From the NCBI GenBank assembly GCA_002946415.1, contig NJPS01000046.1, positions 186,001 through 250,000 of the forward strand: a stretch of 64,000 bases of DNA, given 5' to 3'. Both the position numbers and the translations under genes were made by a program. How positions within the stretch are numbered: the stretch's first letter is position 1; each line of letters starts with the position of its first letter. The notes under the pieces were generated by a model. The model saw only the letters and a program-made list of their open reading frames with translations. It did no database searches and was not told the origin of the DNA. Shown piece by piece: positions 53,798 through 64,000 of this stretch. This DNA comes from Rutstroemia sp. NJR-2017a BVV2. Its lineage: Eukaryota > Ascomycota > Leotiomycetes > Helotiales > Rutstroemiaceae.

Positions 53798-56233
53798 ATG
53801 GAAACCGTCAATACTACGGAGCGCCTGGCCGGGCTGCGCGAGCTGATGAAGAAATCCAAAGTCGATATCTACAGTATGTGAGTGGATCTGATCTTCTCCT
53901 CTAAACTCCACTGATAATCACTTAGTCGTCCCCTCGGAAGATAGCCATTGCTCGGAGTACATTGCACCATGCGATGGTCGGAGGGAGTTTATATCGGGCT
54001 TTTCAGGGTCGGCCGGATGTGCCGTAGTAACTCTCGATAAAGCTGCACTAGCTACCGACGGCAAGCTCCAACATCCGTACTGCAAGGAGTAGACTAACAT
54101 TACTAGGCCGATATTTCAACCAGGCCGCGAGACAACTCGATAGTAAGTGGACCGCTATGTTCTTCACGCATCAAAACTGCGCAGGCAGCAGCCCAACAAG
54201 ACTATCCTACCCTTCATATTACCACGGTATTATTGTACATTGTTAGACTAATTCCAGCATCTAGATAATTGGCTACTTCTTAAGCAAGGTTTACAAGACG
54301 TACCGACTTGGCAGGAATGGGCAGCTGAGCAGTCCGAGACTGGCAAGGTTGTTGGTGTCGACCCGACTGTCATTTCTGCCCCTGATGCTCGAAAACTTGC
54401 AGAGAAGATCAAAAAGCGTGGCGGGTAAGCATAAGATACCTTTACTTCTCGTTTCAGCGGAGCACTCGTGGAAGCTACCTTGGCAGTACATTATGGATGC
54501 ACCTATTTCGCGCTCTTGACCCCAATTTCTGGAGAACATCAGCCGGATTCTAGACTAGACACTTGCTCTGGGTGGAGAATAGGTGTCTTTGGGCCAGGAA
54601 TTCTATACTGACGAGACCACCTTACAGAAACGATCTGGTAGCCATAGACGAGAACCTTGTGGACCAGGTGTGGGGTAGCGAGCGCCCTCCTCGGCCCCAA
54701 GAACTTGTGAATGTACTTGGCCAGGGCTTTTCCGGCAAGGAAGTAAAGTCGAAACTCGAAGATCTTCGTAAAGAATTGGAGAAGAAGAAAAGCTCTGGAT
54801 TCATCGTCTCGATGCTGGACGAAATCGCCTGGCTTTTCAACTTACGCGGCAACGACATTCCTTACAACCCAGTCTTTTTCTCCTACGCCGCTGTAACACC
54901 CACAACTGCAACTTTATATGTCGATTCAACAAAATTAAGTGATGAATGTACCTCTTTTCTCAAAGACAACGGAGTTTCAGTCAGAGACTATTCAAAAGTG
55001 TTCAGCGATGTCGAAGCGCTGAGTCAATCACTGGATGAATCGGATGCTAAAGTTAAGAAATTTTTAATCTCGAATAAGGCGTCATGGGCTTTGAAGCGAG
55101 CCTTGGGGGGCGATCCGAAAGTTGAAGAGGTCCGAAGTCCTATTGGCGATGCCAAAGCTGTCAAGAACGAGACAGAGCTTGAAGGCATGAGAGCTTGTCA
55201 TATTAGAGATGGAGCTGCATTGATTGAGTATTTCGCATGGCTCGAGAATAAGCTAGTAACTGAGAAGGCGGAAATAGACGAGGTCACCGCAGCCGACAAA
55301 CTCGAAGAGTATCGTTCGAAGCACAAGCACTTCGTTGGCTTATCCTTTGACACAATCTCATCGACTGGACCCAACGCAGCAGTCATTCACTACAAGCCAG
55401 AGCGTGGCAACTGCTCAATAATTGACCCTAAGGCTGTTTATCTCTGCGATTCTGGAGCCCAGTACTTCGATGGAACTACAGATACCACTCGAACGTTGCA
55501 TTTTGGCGAGCCAACAGAGATGGAGAAGAAGGCATATACGTTAGTCTTGAAGGGAAATATTGCTCTAGATGTTGCCGTCTTTCCAAAAGGAACTAGTGGC
55601 TTTGCTCTTGACACTCTTGCCAGACAATTCTTATGGGTAAGTCAGATACTCTTTCCGCAGGTAGTTCTGCACCTTCGGCAACGAGTAGACCGTATCACTT
55701 CAATCCCAGCACCCTGCATTCTGCAACAGGTTTCGGGTTTTGGTTGAGACTCGGATTGCTGAGATTCATACATCCATAATATGGCAGCGTTTACTGACAA
55801 TCAATAGGAAGAAGGGTTGGACTATAGGCATGGGACGGGTCACGGGGTTGGCTCTTACTTGAATGTACACGAAGGGCCTATCGGGATCGGCACCAGGATC
55901 CAGTATTCAGAAGTGCCGTTGGCCCCCGGAAATGTCATTTCTAATGAACCAGGATATTATGAGGATGGATCTTTTGGAATTCGAATTGAGAACATCATAA
56001 TGGTAAAGGAAGTCGGAACCAAACATCAATTTGGCGAGAAGCCTTATCTTGGATTTGAGCATGTTACAATGGTACCTTACTGTCGGAAGTTAATTGACGA
56101 GAGTCTTTTGACCCGAAGAGAAAAGCATTGGTTGAATGAATACCATGCTGATATTTTCTCGAAAACCCGGGATTTCTTCAAGGGCGATTCCTTGACCCTG
56201 AGGTGGCTGGAACGGGAGACGGAACCAATATAA
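53798..56233 (+). CDS. AMPP: Xaa-Pro aminopeptidase P
   Basis: Six exons (53798-53873, 53926-54060, 54107-54142, 54265-54424, 54628-55636, 55808-56233), 613 aa. Dinuclear manganese peptidase (M24B) that removes N-terminal residues before proline. The creatinase-like N-terminal domain has [37 protein letters not shown] and VVGVDP. The catalytic domain has the metal ligands Asp in [16 protein letters not shown], His in [16 protein letters not shown], Glu in [19 protein letters not shown] and Glu in [11 protein letters not shown]. Intron 2 is a GC-AG intron (G|GCAAGC...TAG), required to rebuild ATDGRYFNQ. The ATG at 53798 gives the normal cytosolic N-terminus; an upstream leader exon could add a targeting sequence. 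Confidence 0.94.
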
Positions 56234-56919
56234 TGTATGAGGCATGGGGCACCACATGGGATTTGGCACGAGACCGCATATACATTTGCCAGATAGATGT
56301 TTGATAGAGTTTGAAGGTTCCCTCTTGCCGGGAAGAGAGCAGCTACAATGCAGGAGCATGACATTTTGTTTATGGACTCCCGCCCGCGATATCCCACTGA
56401 AAGTATTTGCCCCGTGCTATCCCAACCTCAACAAGAGCAGCGGTACCCAGGTAGATCATAGGACCCCTGCATGGTAAAATGCCCTTCATCATATCCCACC
56501 CTGCACCCGCTTGCTGAAATTTGCAGTGTGACGGTTCATGCGCCATTATGGGGTAAACATGGATCACGTGCAAAGCGTAATATTCCAAAAGCCAATAGGG
56601 AAAGGGTTTCTTGTACCGAGACGATCACTTCTAGGTTTAGTTTTGACGGTGAGAGACATGTCGGCCAGGTGTGCAGCAAAAAGAAACGGAACAAGAAACA
56701 AGGAATCAAATCAAAGAAAATTTAAGTTATGCTTGGTCTGTACATTTTTTATTTCACCGCACATTTGACATTAATTTCACAAATGTGCATTCTTCAATTT
56801 CCATTCTCGCAATTTGCTACGTAGTCCGTCTTACTGTCATTCGTGCAACTTCACCCACATATAGAACTAGGTCTCTGCCACCAACCCGCCCACGATTTGG
56901 AACAGAATGACTAGCCAGC
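56234..56919. other. Intergenic region AMPP - SLP1
   Basis: 686 nt between tandem genes. Short open frames only; A-rich at 56680-56725. No feature seen. Confidence 0.4.
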
Positions 56920-59900
56920 ATGGTCTTTGCAAGTTCTCGGTGTATTGCGGCAGCAACTGCGCTGATATTCATCTCCAACCTACCTAGCGGGGTAAAAGCT
57001 ACGAGTGGGCCGACAACCTCCATCTCAACTCACCTCACCCCAGATCCTATTGCGACATGCGAATTTAGGACCATAAACTACATAACAGATAGCCTTCCTC
57101 AACTCTGCCTTCGTTCATCATGGAGCAGCACAGACTCCCCACTGGCAGTGAAGACAGCTTCTACGGGCGGAGCTGGGGCTTACGAAACTCACGAGAGCAA
57201 CAGAACAGCCAAACCAGGCTCGATAACACATACGTCTTACGAAAAAGTCGCGCAAACAGTGGCAGATACCGGTGCAGATGAAGTAAACCATACACAGGAT
57301 GTCCGCCCGACTAGCACGGCGAGCACACCCTCCGATTCCCACAGTACCGCAATACCTACCGCGGACGCCGAGGAGGGGGAATTAAATGATGCCTCCTTCT
57401 TGTCCTTCGAAGATTGGAAGAAGCAGACCCTGGAGAAGGCCGGCCAAAAAAACTCAGATATTGGAAAGAAAAGATCATCAGAAGCAGCTAGGCGGAGAGA
57501 AGCAGAAAGTTTCCACAATCTTGAAGCTTTGGGTGATGATGGAGAAATTGATTTGGATTTCGGGGCATTTGGGACAGGTGGAAAGACAGAACAAAACTCT
57601 CGAGCCTCCGACGACCAAGATCCCAGTCCTTCTCACGATTCACAACAAGAACAAGATGCTCGGAAACGAGGGAGGGACCAATACAGGAGTAACGACGCGG
57701 GGAAGACCTGTAAAGAACGGTTCTCCTATGCTTCTTTCGACGCGGGGGCCACTATACTGAAGACACACTCAGGAGCTAAAAATGCAAAAGCTATCTTGAT
57801 AGAGAACAAGGATTCATATATGCTCTCGGAGTGTAGGACGGAAAACAAGTTCGTGATCATAGAACTCTCGGTAGGAAAATCCATCAACCATGAACAACGA
57901 TGCAAATGCTGACAGCCAATAGGAGGACATCTGGATTGATACACTAGTTTTAGCAAATTACGAATTCTTTTCCAGTATGGTGAGAACTTTCCGCGTCAGT
58001 GTTAGCGATCGATATCCCGTGAAGTTGGACAAATGGAAAGATGTGGGAGTTTACGAGGCTCGAAACTCAAGGGAAATCCAGGCATTTCTCATAGAAAATC
58101 CACAGATATGGGCAAGATATATACGCATCGAGTTTCTGAGCCATTATGGAAAGGAATACTACTGTCCCCTCTCTCTTGTGAGAGTTCACGGTACTCGTAT
58201 GCTCGAAAGCTGGAAGGAGACGGAAGCCAACAACGACGAAGATGATCTAGAAGAGTCCGAAGAAGCAGAGGAGGAATTCGTTCCGGAAGCAGTAGCAGAT
58301 GCTGTGCAAACAAGCTCTGTAGAAATGAGTCAAGTGGAGTCAGTCACGGTGACAAAGGTGGAAGCAGTGGCATCTCGCGCTGCTAAAGAAGTACAAAAAG
58401 AAGAAACACCCACAGAGACGCCGGCGCCACCACAAGCTACCACGCCATGGAAAGCACCTTGTCTCGAGGGGCTCGGACTGCTATCTGGTAACAGTACCAG
58501 CATGTGCTCTCCAACTGACACTCCGGAACATCTTCGCACCAGCAAAGCTGCTGGTGAGAAAGAGTCAGTGGGTGCTAAGCTAACTGTACAGGTCCCGCCC
58601 ACTCCAGAGATGATTTCGACCATCTTCACGGACAATGGGATCACATCATCATCAGTGGCTTATACGGGACCTTCAGCTCAGCAAACCTCCTCGGAACGCC
58701 AAGCATCTCTAGCTCCGTCGTTTATACAGGATGCTCATGATGCGTCTACGGCAACTAGGGACACCTCAGATCCGCCAAACTCGGCAAGCTCTGCCACACC
58801 TGTTGTCAGCAAGTCACAGAACATGACTAGCCAGAACAAGACGAAGTCTACAAACACCTCCTCTGGGTCCGGTCCCCTACCTACCATCCAGGAGAGCTTT
58901 TTCAAGGCAGTATCAAGACGACTTCAGTTACTGGAAACCAATTCAACTTTATCATTGAAGTATATTGAGGAACAGTCAAAGATGCTACGAGAAGCTTTTA
59001 CGAAAGTTGAGAAGAGGCAACTACAAAAGACCACAGAGTTTCTTCAAACTCTCAATACTACCGTCTTGACAGAGCTTCGTGGCTTCCGCCAACAATACGA
59101 CGAGATCTGGCAATCCACTGTCATATCTCTAGAGACTCAACGTGAAGAGTCTCGCCGGGAAATCCTTGCCATCAGCACACGCCTCAACATACTCGCTGAC
59201 GAGGTTGTCTTCCAAAAACGCATGTCCATCGTTCAATCACTTCTTCTACTCCTCTGTCTCGGTCTTGTTATCTTCTCACGTGTCTCCAGCACCAGTCCAC
59301 TAGATTTCTCCCTATACAACAATCGCAGCCGTATCTTCCGCAGCAGCAGTGCACCAGTTGAATCTCCCCTTGACACGCCTGGCTATAATTCAGGCGGAGG
59401 ACGAGACGACTACATCGGTAGCGGCAACTCATGGACTCCCGCTCGGGAACATCGACGTCAACCTTCCGACGAATCACTTAACTCACGATCTCGCTCACGA
59501 GGTTGGGGTCCGCCAACGCCCGTATCCACGTACTCACGTTCAGACAACGAACTTACACCTCCTCGCTCTTATCACGACGAACCACTCCCTAGTACCACCA
59601 CTACAAACAACACCAGTACCTCGATGACAGGAACTTTCAACGGCAGCGGTACCTTTTCGCGACTGCGTAAAAGCATCACCATGAAAAACTACAATAACCA
59701 GTCCCAAACATCTACCCCGACTCCACTTTCATATCGAGAAAAGGAAAAAGAGAAAGAAAACGCCCTCCACCGCAACGGAACATTCGGTCCTGCGCTTCCC
59801 ATCCGCTCTTCCTCCTCCTCATCTCTTCTCTCCGTGTCCGACGCAAAAGAACGACGAGGTCGCAGTTCCCTGGCTTGGGCTAGTCCGCCTATCAGCGATG

Positions 59901-60124
59901 CCGATGCCGAGGCAGACGCATACATGGAAGATGGCGACCCGGATCCTATAACGCCTATTGATGATATTGTCGATGGTACTGGGCATTTCGAGGACAGAAT
60001 TGCAGATAATCATGATATAATATCGCCTGTCGAACAGGAACAGATACAAGAACAGATACAGGAAGACTACAATCACGAGCGGAAACCACTACCTGCTCTA
60101 CCAACAGAGACTGGGAGTCCCTAG
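56920..60124 (+). CDS. SLP1: SUN-domain ER/nuclear membrane protein SLP1
   Basis: Two exons (56920-57870, 57923-60124), 1050 aa. Signal peptide at residues 1 to about 27 (hydrophobic CIAAATALIFISNL). Thr/Ser-rich lumenal region, then LSFEDWKKQTLEKA, a conserved Slp1 motif (about 162-175). SUN domain about 245-400: CKERFSYASFDAGATILKTH, ILIENKDSYMLSEC, ELS|EDIWIDTLVLANYEFFSS at the splice, RYIRIEFLSHYGKEYYCPLS. Coiled coil about 660-760, TM helix IVQSLLLLLCLGLVIFSR near 770-787, and a long Ser/Pro/Asn-rich cytosolic tail. Yeast Slp1 with Emp65 protects soluble ER proteins; S. pombe relatives act at the nuclear envelope. Confidence 0.92.
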
Positions 60125-61887
60125 AGGGCAGGATCCCACGATGGATAAGTGGTTGATTCATGATTGGCTTTCATTTAGAATGTAGTGTCTCCACCTATAT
60201 ATACCTGGTATCGGGTTCACGCTCGATACTTCATTCGTTGTCTTAGCGTGGTGTCAGGAGTTTGGTTTTCAATTGATTTGGTTTCTGTTTTAGTGACTTG
60301 GGTCTTGTACTGTTAGGCATGAATGAATGAATGACTGTCCTTGAAAGATTTGCTATCGCCATCTCCTTTGCGTGGACTTTCTCATGTGAACTCTACTTCA
60401 TACTTTGTTACCTTGCTTATCCTATGATATGATATCCCAGAACCTTTTCCCCTCCAAACCTCTCTGGAATAACGACAAGTGCTTTGGGTTTACCACCTCT
60501 TGGATCCAGGACCCAACCTAGAAAAGACATCGTTGCTCCACTTGCGGGTCAAGTCGGGTTGTCAAAATTGTCTTTGCATACCTAACCATCACAGCATTCT
60601 CCCACAAACATTCACTCCATCAACTTCCAATTTGCGTACACCATTCACTAGAACTCGATCCGGGTCCATCACCATTCAAGATGTGGATCTTGCCTCGTAC
60701 GACTCACTTACTGTAAGAAGAATCGATCCTACGTCACTACATGTGCCGAGTATCTAGAAACAGTGGATTGCATTCATTGTACTGTGTTCTAATTCACTTG
60801 GGTTGCATTCCCAATTCCAGCTGCGTGCGAGCACTGGAGTTTTTTATCGTACTGGGGGACGTTGATGATGGGAAGTCTATGGTTTCCCCCAACAAGCGGT
60901 TGAAGTACTAGAATACGGTTACTATTGGGTTTGAATGGTGCTGCGCATTCGAGGAGAAACAGATAAAGTGCTAAGCCCTAGTTGGTGCCCAGTATTTGTG
61001 CACTCAGTATTCAGTCAGACTAGAGGTTTATGTTCAATTTCAGTCTGTCTTGAGTACAAAAGTCAGTTCGTTAGAAAGTTGAAATGCAGAAATTCTGTTT
61101 ATATGTGATTTATTAGCCGTGGTAATAATCACTCAACGACCCAAGCCGAGCTTAGATTCTGAGAGCAGAAACTCAGATCCTTAATGTGAAATAACTCCAA
61201 GACAATCAAATCTACGTTTCTGCGTTGAACAGACACTCGAAGTCTCACTGATGAATTCTAGTGGAACGATCCGGTGTCTGCTTTTGGTGCTGAACGAGAG
61301 AGAGATATCCCAGGCTCACAGACGCAGATTTGCATTTGGTCTTGGGCTTGCGGTTACCCTTGGCAATATAGTCTGCAAGACTTACCAGAAAGCACCAATG
61401 TAAGAACTATTCATGAACAGAAACTAGAAACTCATGCTGCGCAGTTAACAGTGATATGAAGCAAAAATTTTGATCTATGGCTATCTTGATCCTAGGCTCA
61501 AAATTGTGGCTCGGAAGCCACCAAAGATGTATGATGTATCAGCTATATTTGTGCAATCCCAACGCGGAAACAAAGAAGTAAATATCTTCTCGGAAGCAAT
61601 GGGCTTCGATAGAAGGTAAAAGAACAACTAGTCAATAAATCTTCCAATCTGCCTCAAAATGGGTGTCACGATAGTCCGTCCATTGCCCTAGTTGGATCAA
61701 TTAACACCCGTGGAAATCAAACACACCAGAAATCTTGGATGTCGTTGAATGCTTGTTCTGTAGCGCGGTAAAAAGAATGCTGGCTGCGCCTACTCGACGT
61801 GAGTCGTGCGAACATTCGAAATGATTGTTTACGTCTCAATCTTAAAGAAAGTCAATATTTCAACATGACATAACGTGATTCCATAGT
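60125..61887. other. Intergenic region SLP1 - Mei2-like
   Basis: 1.76 kb between convergent genes, unusually long for such a place. No open frame above about 90 codons has a motif. It probably holds long 3' UTRs; a noncoding transcript cannot be excluded. Confidence 0.4.
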
Positions 61888-64000
61888 CTACTCACATGGC
61901 GAGTACGACTGATACGGACTTTGACGGTGCATATCATCCTCTTCATCATCATCGAAACCATACTCTTCACGCTCAGCGAGGCTGGTACCGCGGTCATATT
62001 GGGAACGACGACGACGTTGTTCATCTCTGAGGTGCTGTCCTGCACTTGGAGCGAAAAGACCTATCCTGGTTAGCAACAACAGGACCATGACTAAGAGGAT
62101 GCAATGACATACCAACATGTTCAGCGTTCTCACAACTTCGCTTGAGCTTAGAAGCATTGTCCGAAGGGGGGAATGTGTCCTCTTGCCCTGCACGACCATA
62201 AACGTCGTTAAGGGTGAAGAAAAGCTAAATATGAGTTAGCTTAACCAGATTCATCATGGGAATCAATGAAGACGCACCTTTGGTCTGTAGTGGGGTGGTT
62301 CTAACATCACAGAAGAGTTGCGGAACTTTTGAACAAGGCAATCTCTACCCTGAATGGTAGCATATGAGACTTCGGCAACCTTATCGCTCTTGAATCTATG
62401 CCACTTCTGGTTGGAGCGAGCGAGAACAAAATCAATGATATCCAATGGATCAACGAAGTTGATAAAGGCGTAGCCAACATTGCAGTCGTTGGAGAAATCG
62501 ATTCGAAGATACATGAAGTCATAGCGGCCGTGGCTGCTCTCATCAATGATGCTCTTCAACATTGCTTGGTCAACCTTATTCGGAATATTGCGGAGCATGA
62601 CAGTTGTCCGAACATCAATACCTTGCTCAATGCGGTTGATATCGACGTGATTGTGATGGCCAGCAGCTTGATTTGAATTTTGACGACCTCTCATCTGGCC
62701 TTGAGGGGTCCTGACAGCATTCTGGCGCCGATTAGAACCACGATTGAATTGGGCAACATCCCTAGTGTTAGGGGTTTGAGGCAAGTAACCGAAGTCTTGG
62801 TTAAAGCACTGCGGGGTTGTTGCAAAACGATTAAGCCCTGGCTGAGCGAAAGCGCCAGCAGAGAAAGCTTGTGGCGAGAACCCCGGGGATACGAATGCAT
62901 CGTATCCACTATCGGCGATTTGCGGTTGTCTTTGGAGAGAGCCGGCAAAGGCTGGCTGGAAGGGTGTGATAGGAGATGCCGAGTACAAGCTGTTCAAAAC
63001 GTAAGGAACACTGGTGGCCTGTAATCCAAAAGGATTTGCCGCCAAATACGGGATGCCGGTCGGGTTAGGACTGCCAGTGTTAAACAAGGGATTGTTGGCT
63101 GGAAATCTGGGGGTATGAATAGGATTCTGGAGTGACATTCTACCAAGGGCATCATTCAGCTCCATTGTGTCTCCAGAACGGCGAGTGGGAGTTGCGACTG
63201 GAGCAGGATTATGCCGATGATTTTCAGTTTGTGCAATCTTGTCAAGATCTGGATGATGGAGTTCGACTTTGACGGCGACAGACTGTGAATAATGTTAATA
63301 AAAGTTATCGTGAGAAGGGTAGAAAGTCTCACTCCGATCATTCTATTGTTGCAGCGACCAATTGCTCGCGGTACGAGAGCAGAGTTGGCGAATTCTGCAA
63401 CCATCTTGAAGGTACCAGCCTCGGTAGCTAGTAGCTTCTGCCAGGCATAGAGTTCCCCTTCAGCAGAGAGGAGTTCGCGAAGAGATTCTTCGAACTCCTT
63501 TCTATCCAACGCAGTGTTGGATGGGTAACTGGCAGTCAACACCACTTGGCCTTCGTGAGCTGTAGGAAGGTTCTGCGAGTTCGGAGTAGTTGCAGCACCG
63601 TACTCTCTTGAAGAAATGTACTCGACGGCACATTTAGGATGGTCCAGCTTGAGGGTACTGTAGACTTTTTCGGCTTCGTTGATATCCGACAGGCGAATGT
63701 AAGTGGTGTTGTTGCTGCAGTTATGGACTTCTTTCGTGCCAGTAATAGTATGACCTGTCTTTTCCAGCTTCTACTCATCACACGTCCGTTAGAATATCGT
63801 ATACAGGTATGAATACAACGTGTGGGAGAGCGACTAACCTCCGAAGAAAGGCCGACGCAAGAGGAGACATCTGTATCATGATAAATACTGGTTACTTTGA
63901 TGCATCGCGTGGCACCAGTGTCTGTACTAAATCTCTGCAGGTATGTCAGCATACTCATTTTCTCGTTTTCCTAGGAAGTAGAGATACATACACCGTAGCT
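61888..64000 (-). CDS. Mei2-like RNA-binding protein (5' end beyond the window)
   Basis: Minus strand, entering at the right edge. Exons seen: 64000-63992 (partial), 63970-63839, 63770-63333, 63282-62278, 62224-62113, 62060-61888. The upstream exons include remains of RRM-type folds (NNTTYIRLSDINEAEKVYST; VVLTASYPSNTALDRKEFEE). A Phe/Asn/Pro-rich linker follows, then the C-terminal Mei2-type RRM (RRM_2): VRTTVMLRNIPNKVDQAML, YDFMYLRIDFSNDCNVGYAF and INFVDPLDIIDF. The short tail is acidic. In S. pombe Mei2 drives entry into meiosis with meiRNA and is inhibited by the Pat1/Ran1 kinase. In filamentous fungi this family member is widespread; its role is less clear. The start and length are unknown. 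Confidence 0.92.

Noticed and set aside
60479..60757. 92-codon plus-strand open frame after SLP1
   Set aside because: No motif; in a long convergent intergenic region and likely 3' UTR.

Overview
This window is nuclear DNA of a filamentous ascomycete (Pezizomycotina). Genes are dense, on both strands, and interrupted by short introns (about 45-90 nt) with GT-AG borders and CTAAC-type branch points. The gene families are fungal throughout: ADE5,7 fusion, LOC1, PET127, SLP1, a Mei2-like protein and an NLR-type NACHT-ankyrin protein. The protein style and the mobile-element remnants suggest Leotiomycetes (Sclerotinia/Botrytis relatives), but this is an inference and the species cannot be fixed by eye. 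Exon coordinates below were built by hand from splice signals and frame continuity; all exon phases close.

Layout. 0.3-2.3 kb: Ran1/Ksp1-type kinase. 2.3-6.4 kb: gene-poor 4 kb with simple repeats and a dispersed 17-nt motif. 6.4-19.2 kb: housekeeping block (RFC4 clamp-loader subunit, a 110-aa membrane protein, HIS3, LOC1, an alpha/beta hydrolase, the cohesin loader MAU2, mitochondrial PET127). 19.45 kb: intron-containing tRNA-Gly(CCC). 20.4 kb: a 67-aa CYSTM-type cysteine-rich protein whose coding sequence is split into three small exons.

21.6-35.6 kb is the accessory island. A minus-strand gene of about 6.3 kb and 8 exons encodes a protein of about 1957 aa: unknown N-terminal region, kinase-like domain with a lost HRD aspartate, vWA domain with a MIDAS motif, long low-similarity region, and two C-terminal membrane helices. 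Head-to-head with it lies a plus-strand NACHT-ankyrin (fungal NLR/STAND) gene whose last ankyrin repeat is cut off by a frameshift. The roughly 1.8 kb between them holds a MITE with a 5-bp target-site duplication, flanked by two LTR-like direct repeats. A second MITE family sits just after the NLR gene and has a relative at 52.9 kb. An MFS transporter closes the island.

36.4-64 kb returns to conserved genes: acireductone dioxygenase (methionine salvage), a short-chain dehydrogenase, a derlin (ERAD), the centromeric histone CENP-A, homoserine kinase THR1, ADE5,7 (purine synthesis), PDX1 (vitamin B6), a FUN14-family protein, an importin-13/Kap122-like karyopherin, aminopeptidase P, the SUN-domain protein SLP1, and a Mei2-like RNA-binding protein cut by the right edge. 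Most are unrelated housekeeping functions. The exceptions worth thinking about together are the NLR/pseudokinase pair (possible allorecognition or immunity locus) and the presence at the two ends of the window of a Ran1-type kinase and a Mei2-like protein, which form a regulatory pair in fission yeast.
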